A stretch of 64,000 nt of DNA from Desulfotignum sp. (GCA_018399285.1 JAGYOW010000007.1:1-64000), one strand, 5' to 3'; positions 25,050 to 34,200 are shown, counted from the stretch's first letter. The notes: generated by a model not told the origin, from the sequence alone. A program made the numbers and translations.

Positions 25050-26927
25050 TCAATCCATGGTCTGGAGCAGCCGGAACAAGGTTTTTTTTGCCAGGATATC
25101 TCCGGAAACAATGCCTGCCACCCGGTCTTTTTTTACAATGGGCATGGCTGATATTTCGTGGTTTTCCAGCATTCTGACACAGTCCAGGATCGGGGTGTCC
25201 GGACCGGTAGCGATCACATCTGTTGTCATCACCCGGGTCAAAGGCGCATCCATGGGCAGGTGGGAGGCCATGGCCCGGGTGATGTCCCAGTTGGTGACAA
25301 TACCGATGAGTTTGCCTGTTTCAGACACCACATTGACAATGGATACCCGGGATTTGACCAGCAGTCTGGCCGCATCCGCGATCTGCCGGTCCACACCGAT
25401 GGTGGGGGCGTCTTCCATGACATCTTTGGCCGTCCTGGTTTTTTCCATGGATGCGATGCGCCGGATGCTGATGGTTTCAGCCACATCACAGGGCAGACTG
25501 TCCGCATCCTTGCACAGGCCGTCAATGAGTTCTTCCATATTGTTGCGAATCACGGTTTCCAGCTTTTCCACGGCCGCTTTCCGCCGGATTTCCGCCAGTT
25601 GGGCAAACGCCGCCTGGTTTTTGTGCAGCCAGGCATCGATTTTTTTAGGATGTCCCAGAATGTCTCTGGGAATCAGCAGGTCATCCGGGGTGGGAATCAT
25701 GCGTTCGTGGGCCGCATAAATCACGCCACCGGAATTCACCAGAAAGTCCTTGGCAATGAGCACCCCTTTGTCCCGGTAAACATGGCGTTCCATGTGCCGC
25801 CGGGCCGCTTTTTTCGCCGGATCGGGAGAATAGGTGTTGGCGCCTTCCACAATCAGCTGCCAGTGTCCCATCCGGTCCACGGTCATGGACGGATTCGAAC
25901 TTGCGTCCACATCCAGATAGTTGGATACGGGAGATGCCGGTATCAGGCAGAACCCGGATTCCCTGAGCAGGTTGTCGGCACAGCTGGAATAAATGGTCCG
26001 GGAATCGGCGTTTTGTGTGCCGTGGAGGATGGTGTCGTGAAAATAGCGCCGGGTCACTTCACCGAACTGTTTCCACAGGTCAAACAGCTGCTGCCAGGGC
26101 AGGCCGTTTTCATTCATCAGAAACCCGTGGGCATCACTGATGCCCTTGATGACCGGAGGGGTGTGCGGATCATATTCGTGAAAGATCCGGGCCACATGGG
26201 CTCCGACCGCACCGAATCCCTGGATGAGGATGGTCTGGTCTTCCGGAAAGGGAAGAGTCAGGTGCCGGAACTGGGGCAGGTTTTTGAGCCGGGGCAGCTG
26301 TTTTACCAGGGTCTTGAACGCCACCACCACCCCGTTGGCAGCCCCGCCCAGCTCATCGATCCGGTTTCCGCCCATGTCCGCGGGTTTGGATACGGCGTTG
26401 TTGAGCCCGTTTTCAATGGCGAATCGTTTCATGTCCGCATCATTGGTGCCCACATCCGGGCCGGGAATATAGATTTTGCGGTATCGTTTCAACAGCCGCC
26501 CGAATCCGGTGATGACGGCAGGCCTGTCAGCCGGGGTGAGATCTTCGGGTCGGACAATGCCGGATTTTCCTCCCCCAAAAGGCAGGGCTGCGGCCGCATT
26601 TTTCAATGTCATGCCCCGGGCCAGATTGTGAATGATGTCCGGGGTAACGTCCGGCAGCATGCGGGTGCCGCCCATAGAAGGCTGCCCCATGGCCAGGTTG
26701 TCCACCACCAGAAACCCGCCGATCTCCAGCGGGCTGTCCTCATCCCACATGCAGACCACCAGCCGGGGACCTAAACGGTCCACCCGGATGCCTAAGCGCT
26801 GAAGCCGGTCCACATCCAGGGGGCCGAATTCCATGAACCGGAGCGGGCCGTCCTTGATCAGCCGGTTCTGCCACACTTTGTCCGGCAGGACCTTTTGCAG
26901 CAGGGCTTTCATTTTCAATGGAATCAT
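25050..26927 (-). CDS. Glu/Leu/Phe/Val dehydrogenase fused to a CBS-domain pair
   Basis: The 625-residue protein has a full amino-acid dehydrogenase (about 25-460). The catalytic region is MTLKNAAAALPFGGGKSG (Lys109, Lys121), the Asp motif is GPDVGTND (156-163), and the NAD(P)-binding loop is ILIQGFGAVG (233-242). A helical linker leads to two CBS motifs (500-552 and 565-618), which usually bind adenine nucleotides. It would deaminate an amino acid, probably glutamate, under control of the cell's energy charge. GGAGAGG precedes the ATG. Fusion of CBS modules to this enzyme family is not usual. Confidence 0.88.
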   Translation of the reverse strand: MIPLKMKALLQKVLPDKVWQNRLIKDGPLRFMEFGPLDVDRLQRLGIRVDRLGPRLVVCMWDEDSPLEIGGFLVVDNLAMGQPSMGGTRMLPDVTPDIIHNLARGMTLKNAAAALPFGGGKSGIVRPEDLTPADRPAVITGFGRLLKRYRKIYIPGPDVGTNDADMKRFAIENGLNNAVSKPADMGGNRIDELGGAANGVVVAFKTLVKQLPRLKNLPQFRHLTLPFPEDQTILIQGFGAVGAHVARIFHEYDPHTPPVIKGISDAHGFLMNENGLPWQQLFDLWKQFGEVTRRYFHDTILHGTQNADSRTIYSSCADNLLRESGFCLIPASPVSNYLDVDASSNPSMTVDRMGHWQLIVEGANTYSPDPAKKAARRHMERHVYRDKGVLIAKDFLVNSGGVIYAAHERMIPTPDDLLIPRDILGHPKKIDAWLHKNQAAFAQLAEIRRKAAVEKLETVIRNNMEELIDGLCKDADSLPCDVAETISIRRIASMEKTRTAKDVMEDAPTIGVDRQIADAARLLVKSRVSIVNVVSETGKLIGIVTNWDITRAMASHLPMDAPLTRVMTTDVIATGPDTPILDCVRMLENHEISAMPIVKKDRVAGIVSGDILAKKTLFRLLQTMD

Positions 26928-27059
26928 GAACCTCTCCGTGAATGGGGTGAATGATTGCCGTTATTGTCTTTCATACCCGGAAAAATGTCAAAATAAAATA
27001 TTTTTGAACCTGACAGGCAGGCCCATGTAGCGGAATTTTAACGTGTGAGGCATATGGCC

Positions 27060-27142
27060 GCCCCGGTGGGGGTGTCTTACTGCCGGACAGGAATCCACGG
27101 GGTGGCTCCGACAGTCCGTCAGCAAGACACCCCCACCGGGGC
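27060..27142. repeat. Long inverted repeat, 19-bp perfect arms
   Basis: Arms 27060-27078 and 27124-27142 are perfect complements (GCCCCGGTGGGGGTGTCTT). The 45-base loop holds a second, imperfect pair (CTGCCGGAC with GTCCGTCAG), so an 83-base hairpin can form. It lies in the 321-base gap between the dehydrogenase and purine genes. It could end transcription of neither or both, or be a small non-autonomous mobile element. Confidence 0.7.
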
Positions 27143-27181
27143 TCCGCTGTCATCAGCGACGAGTGCCGGGTGCCTCTTTGC

Positions 27182-27210
27182 TTGACGTAGACGGGTCTGC
27201 GTGGTATGGA
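27182..27210 (+). promoter_or_regulatory. Sigma-70-like promoter for the purine genes
   Basis: TTGACG (27182-27187) and TATGGA (27205-27210) are 17 bases apart. Transcription would start near 27217, about 32 bases before the ATG at 27249. No PurR-type operator or riboswitch is recognised. Confidence 0.55.
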
Positions 27211-27248
27211 ACATCACGATTTTACGAGATAAATGAAAGGACGATATA

Positions 27249-27932
27249 ATGGCAAAAAATGTGGTGGAAAAAGTGGATGATCAAGTGAAGATCAACACCC
27301 TGCTGGTGAGCGTGTCGGATAAAACCGGGCTGGACACATTGATTCCGGGCATGATTGCCGTGAACCCGGATCTGGTGATCCTGTCCACTGGCGGTACATT
27401 TGCACGGATCAAAGAGATTCTGGGGCCCGGGGCCGACATGCATCTGCAACAGGTGTCTGATTACACGGGCCAGCCTGAAACCCAGGGCGGTCTGGTAAAA
27501 ACCCTGGATTTCAAGATTTATCTGGGATTGCTGACAGAAACCTATAATCAGGCCCATCAGGCGGATCTGGTGCGGACCAAAGCCCGGCCCATCGACATGG
27601 TGGTGGTCAATCTCTATCCCTTTGCCCAGACCATTGCCCGGCCGGACATGACATTGGAAAACGCCCGGGGGAATATCGATATCGGAGGCCCTACCATGAT
27701 CCGGGCCGCTGCCAAAAATTTTATCCGGGTGACATCCGTGACCAACCCGGAAGACTATTCTAAAATTCTTGAAAAACTCACCGCCGGCAAGGGATGTCTG
27801 ACCCTGGCGGACCGGTATGATCTGGCGGCCCGGGCCTTTGCGCACACGGCTGCCTATGACCGGGCCATTGCCGATTATCTGGCCGGCACAGCCGGCACTG
27901 CACTTTTATCATGTTATCAACCAGGAGTTTGA
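27249..27932 (+). CDS. purH: IMP cyclohydrolase (N-terminal half of PurH as a separate protein)
   Basis: The 227-residue protein matches the MGS-like IMP cyclohydrolase domain of PurH: VSVSDKTGLD near the N terminus, STGGTFARIKEI, VSDYTGQPETQGGLVKTL, VVVNLYPFAQT and NIDIGGPTMIRAAAKNF. It closes FAICAR to IMP, the last step of purine synthesis. It stops where the usual linker begins, and the formyltransferase is encoded by the next gene. AAAGGACG precedes the ATG. Confidence 0.9.
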   Translation: MAKNVVEKVDDQVKINTLLVSVSDKTGLDTLIPGMIAVNPDLVILSTGGTFARIKEILGPGADMHLQQVSDYTGQPETQGGLVKTLDFKIYLGLLTETYNQAHQADLVRTKARPIDMVVVNLYPFAQTIARPDMTLENARGNIDIGGPTMIRAAAKNFIRVTSVTNPEDYSKILEKLTAGKGCLTLADRYDLAARAFAHTAAYDRAIADYLAGTAGTALLSCYQPGV

Positions 27933-27935
27933 ATC

Positions 27936-29186
27936 ATGTCTGATGATCTTAAAAAAATGTATAAAACCATTATGGATGACCATTTTCCCTCCCGTATGGA
28001 GATTGCTTTTGTGGAGGAAAATACCCGGCAGACCCTTTTTTATGAAAAAGTGTCCTGGGTGATTGACGGGGTTGAAAAAGGCCTTCGCTATGGAGAGAAT
28101 CCGGGCCAGGAAGCCGCATTGTACCGTTTGATCAACGGCAACCTGACTTTGGGCGACGCAAAGACCATTCAGCCGGGACAGCACCTGGTGTCGGATATCG
28201 AGCTGCTCCAGTCCGGCAAGCATCCGGGCAAAACCAATCTGACAGATGCAGACAACTGTCTGAATATCCTGCGGTATTTCACCGACACCCCCTGTGCCGT
28301 GATCGTCAAGCACAACAATCCCTGCGGGGCGGCCCGGGGCCACAGTCTTGAGGCGGCGTATACCCGGGCCTATATGGCGGACCGGGTGGCGGCGTTCGGC
28401 GGATGCATCGGGTTGAACCGGGCAGTGGACAAAGCCACGGCCCAGGCCATCGCTTCCCAGTATGCCGAAGTGGTGGTGGCACCGGAATTTGAAGACGGGG
28501 TTTTGGAAATCCTGGGCGCCCGGAAAAATCTGCGGGTCATCCGCATCCAGGCCATGGACCGGCTCCAGCGTTTTGTGGGAGAGCGGGTGGTGGATTTCAA
28601 AAGCCTGATGGACGGCGGGGTTGTGGCCCAGTGGTCGTTTGTGCCAAAGGCCCTGACCAGAGAAGATCTCATACCGGCGGTAACGGATTATCAGGGGCAG
28701 ACCTTTTCAGTGAACCGGCCGCCCACGGACCGGGAATATGAGGACATGCTGTTCGGGTGGCTGGTGGAATCAGGCATCACCTCCAACTCCGTGATCTATG
28801 TCAAAGACAATGTGACCGTGGGCATCGGCACGGGGGAGCAGGACCGGGTGGGCGTGGCCCAGATCGCCGTGGACAAGGCATACCGTAAACTGGCAGACCG
28901 GTATTGTTTTGAACAATACCATCAATCCTGTGCTGATCTGAACGATGAAGACAAAAAACAGGAAATTAATGCCAGGGTGGCTGAAGAAAAGGGCGGGCTG
29001 ATCGGTGCGGCCATGATTTCAGATGCGTTTTTCCCGTTCCGGGACGGCATTGATGTGGGGCTGTCCCAGGGGATCAAAGCGGTGATTCAGCCCGGAGGCT
29101 CCCTGAATGATTACCAGTCCATCCAGGCCTGCAACGAATATGACGCAGCCATGGTGTTTACAGGTCAGCGCAGTTTCAAGCATTGA
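27936..29186 (+). CDS. AICAR formyltransferase (separate from IMP cyclohydrolase)
   Basis: The 416-residue protein matches AICARFT: LRYGENPGQEAALYR, AVIVKHNNPCGAARG (Lys-His-Asn-Asn catalytic region), AFGGCIGLNRAV and FFPFRDGIDVGLSQGIKAVIQPGGS near the C terminus. It formylates AICAR with 10-formyltetrahydrofolate. An unusual N-terminal portion (about 1-40) replaces the normal linker. Only three bases separate it from the cyclohydrolase stop, and AGGAG lies in the preceding gene's end, so the two subunits are made together. Confidence 0.9.
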   Translation: MSDDLKKMYKTIMDDHFPSRMEIAFVEENTRQTLFYEKVSWVIDGVEKGLRYGENPGQEAALYRLINGNLTLGDAKTIQPGQHLVSDIELLQSGKHPGKTNLTDADNCLNILRYFTDTPCAVIVKHNNPCGAARGHSLEAAYTRAYMADRVAAFGGCIGLNRAVDKATAQAIASQYAEVVVAPEFEDGVLEILGARKNLRVIRIQAMDRLQRFVGERVVDFKSLMDGGVVAQWSFVPKALTREDLIPAVTDYQGQTFSVNRPPTDREYEDMLFGWLVESGITSNSVIYVKDNVTVGIGTGEQDRVGVAQIAVDKAYRKLADRYCFEQYHQSCADLNDEDKKQEINARVAEEKGGLIGAAMISDAFFPFRDGIDVGLSQGIKAVIQPGGSLNDYQSIQACNEYDAAMVFTGQRSFKH

Positions 29187-29204
29187 AAAATTGCTGGGGG
29201 GCCA

Positions 29205-31184
29205 TTACACACAGAACAAAGACAGCTGATTCCGCCGGGCATCCACATGCTGGACCGTGACCTGAATGGCATCTCCCTGTTTGAGTTTTAACCCGGAGGA
29301 CGGCAGCCTGGCTTCCAGCATGAATTCCTTGAGCAGAATATTGTAATGGTCCCGGTGGCATTCCAGCACCAGGGCATCGATACTGTCTCCCCGCATGGAT
29401 TCCAGCAGCTTGAGCAGCCAGTACCGTTTTCTGGCGCCCTGAACCCGGCCGGCATTGGCCATGGGAACGGACACGGCCTGCAGAATTTCTTCCAGATCTT
29501 TTTTTGAATAGGCCGGGTTCAGACCCAGCACCGCTTTAATCTGGCGCTGGGTGAGCAGATCATGGTATCTGCGGATGGGAGAAGTGGCCGTGGTGTATGC
29601 CTTGACCCCCAAACCGGAATGGGGCTGGGGAGTGGTGGTGACCATGGCCCGGCTCAGATGCCTGCGCTGCATGAGATTGGGCAAAAGTGCCGTTTCAATG
29701 CCATTGAACAGCCGCTGGCTGGGGGGCGGCTGGGACCGAAATACCGCCGGCATCTGATGATCGGCCAGAAATTTGGCCATCAGGGAATTGGCAAAAATCA
29801 TCATTTCCGAAACCAGCATCCGGGAAGGGTTTTCCCGGTCCACCTTGGCATATCGGATCTCTTTGTTGTCTTCGAGCCAGACATTGACTTCCGGCAGAGT
29901 GATCTGGACCGCACCGGCTTTGAGCCGTTTTTCCCTGAGCAATGTGGCGATTTTATGAAGGCTGGTGATGGGGTCATCCTTGCCGTTCAGCAGGTTGGCT
30001 TCCATGTAGCTCATCTGGTGATGCACCTGAATGATGCTGGGGATGATCTGGACATCCCGGATTTCAAAAAACCGGCTCATCTGGATCATTGTGGAGATGG
30101 CCGGCCGGATTTCCCCCTGTTTGAGGCTGCACAGATCATCGGACAGATCTGCGGGCAGCATGGGCAGTTTATCATCGGGCATGTAAATGGAACTGGCCCG
30201 CTCCCGGGCCGCCATATCAATGGGATCTCCGGATTTGATATACGCCCCCACATCAATGATATGAATCCCCAGGCGATAGCCCTGGTCGGTGTTTTCCAGG
30301 CTGATGGCATCATCATAATCCAGGGTGGACTGGCCGTCGATGGTGATCAGAGGCACCTGGGTCAAATCCTTACGGCCCTGGTCCTGATAGACACGGGTAC
30401 TGAAGGACGACAGAAGGCGGCCTGCCGCCTTGACTTGCTGAGAAAATCGGGTGGGAATGCCCAGGGACAAAAGATCCACGTTTTCATCCACATCCCAGAT
30501 ATTGGATCGGACAAAAAATTGAAACAAGGGGTCCGGGGTTGTCAGGCCGGCGTTTTTGAGCATCTGTCTGGCTAAAGATGCATGAACACTGTCATTTCCG
30601 AACAGGTAATAATCTTTCAGGCATTCCAGAACGTCGGGATCTGCATCAAAGGAGGTTTCCGGTTCCGTCTGCATGGCGGTCAGCCAGGCCACCCCTTGCT
30701 GAATCAGGCGGTCTCTTTTTTCCGCTTCTTTGATCTGGCGCTTTTTGGCATCCACCTGTGCCGGTGTAAACGGAGAAAAACAGTTCTGATTGAACTTGAA
30801 ATACAGGCGGTCATAAAAAACCGCCCGGATCACCGCAGCTTCATGGTCGCAGCACAACGGGGGATCAAAGCAGAAAACCGTCATGGCGGACAGGTCGATA
30901 TTTTCAGATTCTTCGTGAAGAATTTCCCAGATTTCAAATATATCGATCTGATCGGACAATTGCCCGCGGGTTTGGGCCGTGGCTTTTAACTGGTTGATCA
31001 GATGATTTCTGGGCTGGGTGACGTCCAGACATACCTGTGAGACATGAAGCAGTCTTTTTTCAGAAAGACTGACTTCCCGGCTGTTTTCATTGAGTAACTT
31101 GAGCTTGTCTTTTTTTTCGCTTAATATTACTGCTGTTATGATTTTCTGTTGATCAATATATTCAACAATGGTCCCAATTTTCAT
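29205..31184 (-). CDS. RNase II/R family exoribonuclease
   Basis: The 659-residue protein has an RNB catalytic domain (about 270-570) with the Asp cluster in ITIDGQSTLDYDDAISL and the motif TSPIRRYHDLLTQRQ. A short C-terminal S1-like part ends the protein. It degrades RNA from the 3' end. The N-terminal cold-shock domains are divergent, so assignment to RNase R or RNase II is uncertain. There is no ribosome site, and the predicted transcription start is almost at the ATG. It is convergent with the formyltransferase gene. Confidence 0.88.
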   Translation of the reverse strand: MKIGTIVEYIDQQKIITAVILSEKKDKLKLLNENSREVSLSEKRLLHVSQVCLDVTQPRNHLINQLKATAQTRGQLSDQIDIFEIWEILHEESENIDLSAMTVFCFDPPLCCDHEAAVIRAVFYDRLYFKFNQNCFSPFTPAQVDAKKRQIKEAEKRDRLIQQGVAWLTAMQTEPETSFDADPDVLECLKDYYLFGNDSVHASLARQMLKNAGLTTPDPLFQFFVRSNIWDVDENVDLLSLGIPTRFSQQVKAAGRLLSSFSTRVYQDQGRKDLTQVPLITIDGQSTLDYDDAISLENTDQGYRLGIHIIDVGAYIKSGDPIDMAARERASSIYMPDDKLPMLPADLSDDLCSLKQGEIRPAISTMIQMSRFFEIRDVQIIPSIIQVHHQMSYMEANLLNGKDDPITSLHKIATLLREKRLKAGAVQITLPEVNVWLEDNKEIRYAKVDRENPSRMLVSEMMIFANSLMAKFLADHQMPAVFRSQPPPSQRLFNGIETALLPNLMQRRHLSRAMVTTTPQPHSGLGVKAYTTATSPIRRYHDLLTQRQIKAVLGLNPAYSKKDLEEILQAVSVPMANAGRVQGARKRYWLLKLLESMRGDSIDALVLECHRDHYNILLKEFMLEARLPSSGLKLKQGDAIQVTVQHVDARRNQLSLFCV

Positions 31185-31191
31185 GAATCAG

Positions 31192-31220
31192 ACAATAGCA
31201 GGAAGGGGGGGCAAAGTCAA
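31192..31220 (-). promoter_or_regulatory. Promoter for the exoribonuclease gene
   Basis: On the minus strand TTGACT (31220-31215) and TATTGT (31197-31192) are 17 bases apart. The expected start near 31185 is one base from the ATG at 31184, predicting a leaderless mRNA. Confidence 0.45.
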
Positions 31221-31243
31221 ATACAGAAACTGAGGCCATTGTC

Positions 31244-31272
31244 TTGAAAAATCGGCAAAATTAACGTAAAAT
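31244..31272 (+). promoter_or_regulatory. Promoter for the Smr-domain gene
   Basis: TTGAAA (31244-31249) and TAAAAT (31267-31272) are 17 bases apart. Transcription would start near 31279, about five bases before the ATG at 31284. It is divergent from and adjacent to the exoribonuclease promoter. Confidence 0.45.
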
Positions 31273-31283
31273 CAAAGACCTGT

Positions 31284-31895
31284 ATGGGAAAGAAAAGAAA
31301 ATACAAGCCGAAGCTGGTGGGGCCGGATGAAGACCTGTTAAAGGCGTTCACCCGAAAATCCGACACCCCCCGTTCGTTTGCGTGCAAAAATACCTCCGCA
31401 CCCGTGAACCGCCATGGACTGCCCGTGGTGGACCAGGTGTTTTCCGATTCATATGCCGGGACCTGCGAAAAAAAGTGCCCGCCAAAAGCCGAAGATGGCC
31501 CTGCCCAGGATTTTACCGCGTTGCTGGAATCGTATCTGTCCAGACCCCGGCAAAAAAAACAATCAATACCTTCTAAACCCATGCCGTACCATAAAAGAAT
31601 CAAGCGGTATCCGCCTCCGGAAAAAGACCTGGACCTGCATGGGTTCACCGCGTTAGGCGCCCAGTTAAAAGCCCGGTCTTTTTTGACCACCTGCAAACTT
31701 CAGGGCTATTTTACCGTGCGGATCATTGTGGGCAAGGGGCTGCATTCCGATCTGGGACCGGTGCTGCCGGATACCATTGAAGACCTTTTATCCCAGTTAA
31801 AGGCCCAGGATATTGTTCTGGGGTTTGCCTGGGAGCGCAAAAAAAAATCCCGGTCCGGTTCCGTGATTGTGTATCTTCGCCAGTTCAGCGATTAA
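31284..31895 (+). CDS. Smr-domain protein
   Basis: The 203-residue protein has a disordered, basic N-terminal half and a C-terminal Smr domain (about 112-200). The domain has the typical DLDLHGFTALGA and VRIIVGKGLHSD motifs. Smr domains nick DNA or RNA, and some act on collided ribosomes. No ribosome site precedes the ATG, fitting a leaderless or near-leaderless transcript. It is divergent from the exoribonuclease gene. Confidence 0.85.
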   Translation: MGKKRKYKPKLVGPDEDLLKAFTRKSDTPRSFACKNTSAPVNRHGLPVVDQVFSDSYAGTCEKKCPPKAEDGPAQDFTALLESYLSRPRQKKQSIPSKPMPYHKRIKRYPPPEKDLDLHGFTALGAQLKARSFLTTCKLQGYFTVRIIVGKGLHSDLGPVLPDTIEDLLSQLKAQDIVLGFAWERKKKSRSGSVIVYLRQFSD

Positions 31896-31951
31896 GGGGC
31901 CGGGTTGCCCGTAAAAAGACATGTCCCGGTTGTGGGTGGAAGTGATCAGGA

Positions 31952-32956
31952 TCACTGGTTGAGCTGATATTTTCTGACGGCCCGGTTGTGTTCTGCCAAA
32001 GTTTTGGAAAAATAATGGGTTTTATCATTTTTGGACACAAAAAACAGAAAATCGCTTTCAGCCGGGAACAGGGCCGCTTCAATGGCTTTTGCCCCGGGAT
32101 TGGCAATGGGTCCTTTGGGAAGGCCGTGCATCTGGTAAGTGTTGTATTCAGTTTTTCTGCGCAGATGCCGGGTCCGGATCCGGCCTTCAAATGCCGGATC
32201 CCCGTATATGACGGTGGGATCACTTTGCAGACGCATGCCTTTTTTCAACCGGTTATGGAACACCGATGAGATCACCGGCTGTTCCGATGCCACACCGGCT
32301 TCGGTTTCAATCATGGAGGCCAGGGTGACAATTTCTTTGAGGGTGAATCCCAGATCATCTGCTTTTTTTTCCCACTCTGGCGTGTATACGGAAAAAAACG
32401 TGGTCACCATTTTTTCGATGATTTGACGGCAGGTGGTGGTTTTGGGAAAGAAATAGGTTTCAGGAAACAAAAATCCTTCCAATGTGTGGGACGGGATGCC
32501 AAGGTCTGCGATGACGTCCGGATCCCGGCAAAGGGCTAAAAAAAGGTCCGGCTCACACATGCCGGTTTTCGCCACCACGGATGCGGTTTCCGCCATGTCC
32601 AGCCCTTCAGGAACGGTGAGCCGGTACAGTTTGATCCGGGCTTTGAGCAGTTGATCCAGGATTTGTGCAGGAGAGGCCGGTGTAAACAGCCGGTGTTCAC
32701 CGGCCTGAATGCGGGTGGCGGTTTTCTGATACCGGGCATAGGCCCGGAAAACAAGCGCATTTGGAATCAGACCTGAAGATTCGAGATTTTTGGCAATCTG
32801 CTTCAGGTGCTGCCCGGGTTCAATTACAAAAATGATTTCTTTGTCATCAACTTTTAAAGGGGTATGCAGCGTATGCCATACCCAGATGCCTGTGACCACA
32901 AAAAATAATCCTGCCGGGATCAGTAATCCCAGCAGAATTTTTATACGGGTTTTCAA
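31952..32956 (-). CDS. mltG: Endolytic murein transglycosylase MltG
   Basis: The 334-residue protein has an N-terminal membrane anchor (about 7-29) and a YceG/MltG domain. The catalytic Glu lies in MIETEAGVASEQPVISSVFHNR, and the C-terminal region shows NTYQMHGLPKGPIANPG. It cuts nascent peptidoglycan strands at the membrane. It follows rnfA by 28 bases, in the place where rnfB usually stands. Confidence 0.93.
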   Translation of the reverse strand: MKTRIKILLGLLIPAGLFFVVTGIWVWHTLHTPLKVDDKEIIFVIEPGQHLKQIAKNLESSGLIPNALVFRAYARYQKTATRIQAGEHRLFTPASPAQILDQLLKARIKLYRLTVPEGLDMAETASVVAKTGMCEPDLFLALCRDPDVIADLGIPSHTLEGFLFPETYFFPKTTTCRQIIEKMVTTFFSVYTPEWEKKADDLGFTLKEIVTLASMIETEAGVASEQPVISSVFHNRLKKGMRLQSDPTVIYGDPAFEGRIRTRHLRRKTEYNTYQMHGLPKGPIANPGAKAIEAALFPAESDFLFFVSKNDKTHYFSKTLAEHNRAVRKYQLNQ

Positions 32957-32984
32957 GGGCCTGGTACCATTTTTTGAAACTATT

Positions 32985-33557
32985 TTACACCATTCCCCTG
33001 AAAGAGGTAAAGGTCAAAGCGATGATCCCTGCGGTGATCAGGCCGATGGAAGTGTCCTGCAGCGGTTTGGGTACCCGGCCCAGATTGACCCGTTCCCGGA
33101 CTCCGGCAAACAGCACCAGGGCCAGTCCAAAGCCCACGGCATAGGAAAAAGAGGACATCAAAGCTTTGGTAAAGACAAATTCATTACTGATATTCAGCAG
33201 GCAGGCACCCATGACCGCACAGTTGGTGGTGATCAACGGCAGAAAAATTCCTAAACCGGCATACAGGCCGGGGATGCTTTTCTTTAAAAACATTTCAACA
33301 AATTGCACCAGAGAGGCGATGACCAGAATAAAGGACAGGGTTCTGAGGTATTCGACATTCAGGGCTTTGAGCAGAAACATGTCCACGGACCAGGTGATCA
33401 TACCGGCCATGACCATGACAAATACTACGGCCATGGACATGCCCACAGCGGTTTCCATTTTTTTGGAAGTTCCCACAAACGGGCACATGCCAAGAAATTG
33501 AGCCAAAAGAATGTTGTTGATGAAAATACTGCCAATGGCCAATTCAAAATATTCCAT
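32985..33557 (-). CDS. rnfA: Rnf complex membrane subunit RnfA
   Basis: The 190-residue six-helix protein is RnfA, with NNILLAQFLGMCPFVGTSKK and LITTNCAVMGACLL. The Cys in these two motifs hold the membrane-embedded [2Fe-2S] cluster shared with RnfE. The complex couples ferredoxin oxidation and NAD reduction to ion pumping. It is the last rnf gene of this operon; no rnfB follows. Confidence 0.96.
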   Translation of the reverse strand: MEYFELAIGSIFINNILLAQFLGMCPFVGTSKKMETAVGMSMAVVFVMVMAGMITWSVDMFLLKALNVEYLRTLSFILVIASLVQFVEMFLKKSIPGLYAGLGIFLPLITTNCAVMGACLLNISNEFVFTKALMSSFSYAVGFGLALVLFAGVRERVNLGRVPKPLQDTSIGLITAGIIALTFTSFRGMV

Positions 33558-33569
33558 GGGGTTGACTCC

Positions 33570-34178
33570 TTATTTCTTACTGATCAGATTCATTCCGGCC
33601 AGCATCAGTCCCAAAGCCGCAAAAGCCCCCGGGGCCTCGACCATGTAGGTAAAAGGCTGGTACCAGGTAGTGATGTCAAAGACCGGGTTTCCTCCCCAGA
33701 TGGTAATGGTGCCGGCACCCAGGATTTCCCGGACAGCGCCCAGACTGGCCAGAGACAGGGTGAACCCGATTCCGATGCCCAGTCCGTCCGCAACGGCCAG
33801 AACGGGATTGTTTTTACTGGCAAACGCTTCTGCGCGGCCCAGTACAATACAGTTCACCACAATCAGGGGGATGAAGATTCCCAGTTTCAAAAACAACGGG
33901 TAGGTAAATGCCTGCATGACCAGCTCCACAATGGTAACAAATGTGGCAATGATGACAATATAGCAGGCAATTCTCACTTTGGTGGGAATGACATTTCTCA
34001 AAAGGGAAATCAACAGGTTTGAAAATACCAGCACAAAAGTGGTGGCAAGGCCCATACCGATACCGTTTTCAACGGATTTGGTCACCGCCAGTGTGGGGCA
34101 AAGCCCCAGTACCAGCCGGAAAGGAGGAATTTCAGCCCATAGTCCTTTTGTGAATTCTTTCGCCAAGGATTGTGCCAT
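33570..34178 (-). CDS. rnfE: Rnf complex membrane subunit RnfE
   Basis: The 202-residue membrane protein matches RnfE: a start AKEFTKGLWAEIPPFRLVLGLCPTLAVT and a second Cys motif LIVVNCIVLGRAEAFA. It pairs with RnfA around the intramembrane iron-sulfur cluster. Short gaps to rnfG and rnfA show one transcript. Confidence 0.96.
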   Translation of the reverse strand: MAQSLAKEFTKGLWAEIPPFRLVLGLCPTLAVTKSVENGIGMGLATTFVLVFSNLLISLLRNVIPTKVRIACYIVIIATFVTIVELVMQAFTYPLFLKLGIFIPLIVVNCIVLGRAEAFASKNNPVLAVADGLGIGIGFTLSLASLGAVREILGAGTITIWGGNPVFDITTWYQPFTYMVEAPGAFAALGLMLAGMNLISKK

Positions 34179-34200
34179 TTGTGTATATCTCCTTATTCCC

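Noticed and set aside
25158-26774. A 538-residue open frame on the plus strand opposite the dehydrogenase-CBS gene
   Set aside because: It is a mirror of a clearly real gene with strong motifs; its composition (many His, Gly, Phe) is typical of an antisense frame in GC-rich codons, and it has no family signature.
31931-31956. Palindrome AGTGATC-AG-GATCACT at the end of mltG as a terminator
   Set aside because: It is a short stem with a two-base loop, no T run, and overlaps the end of the coding region.
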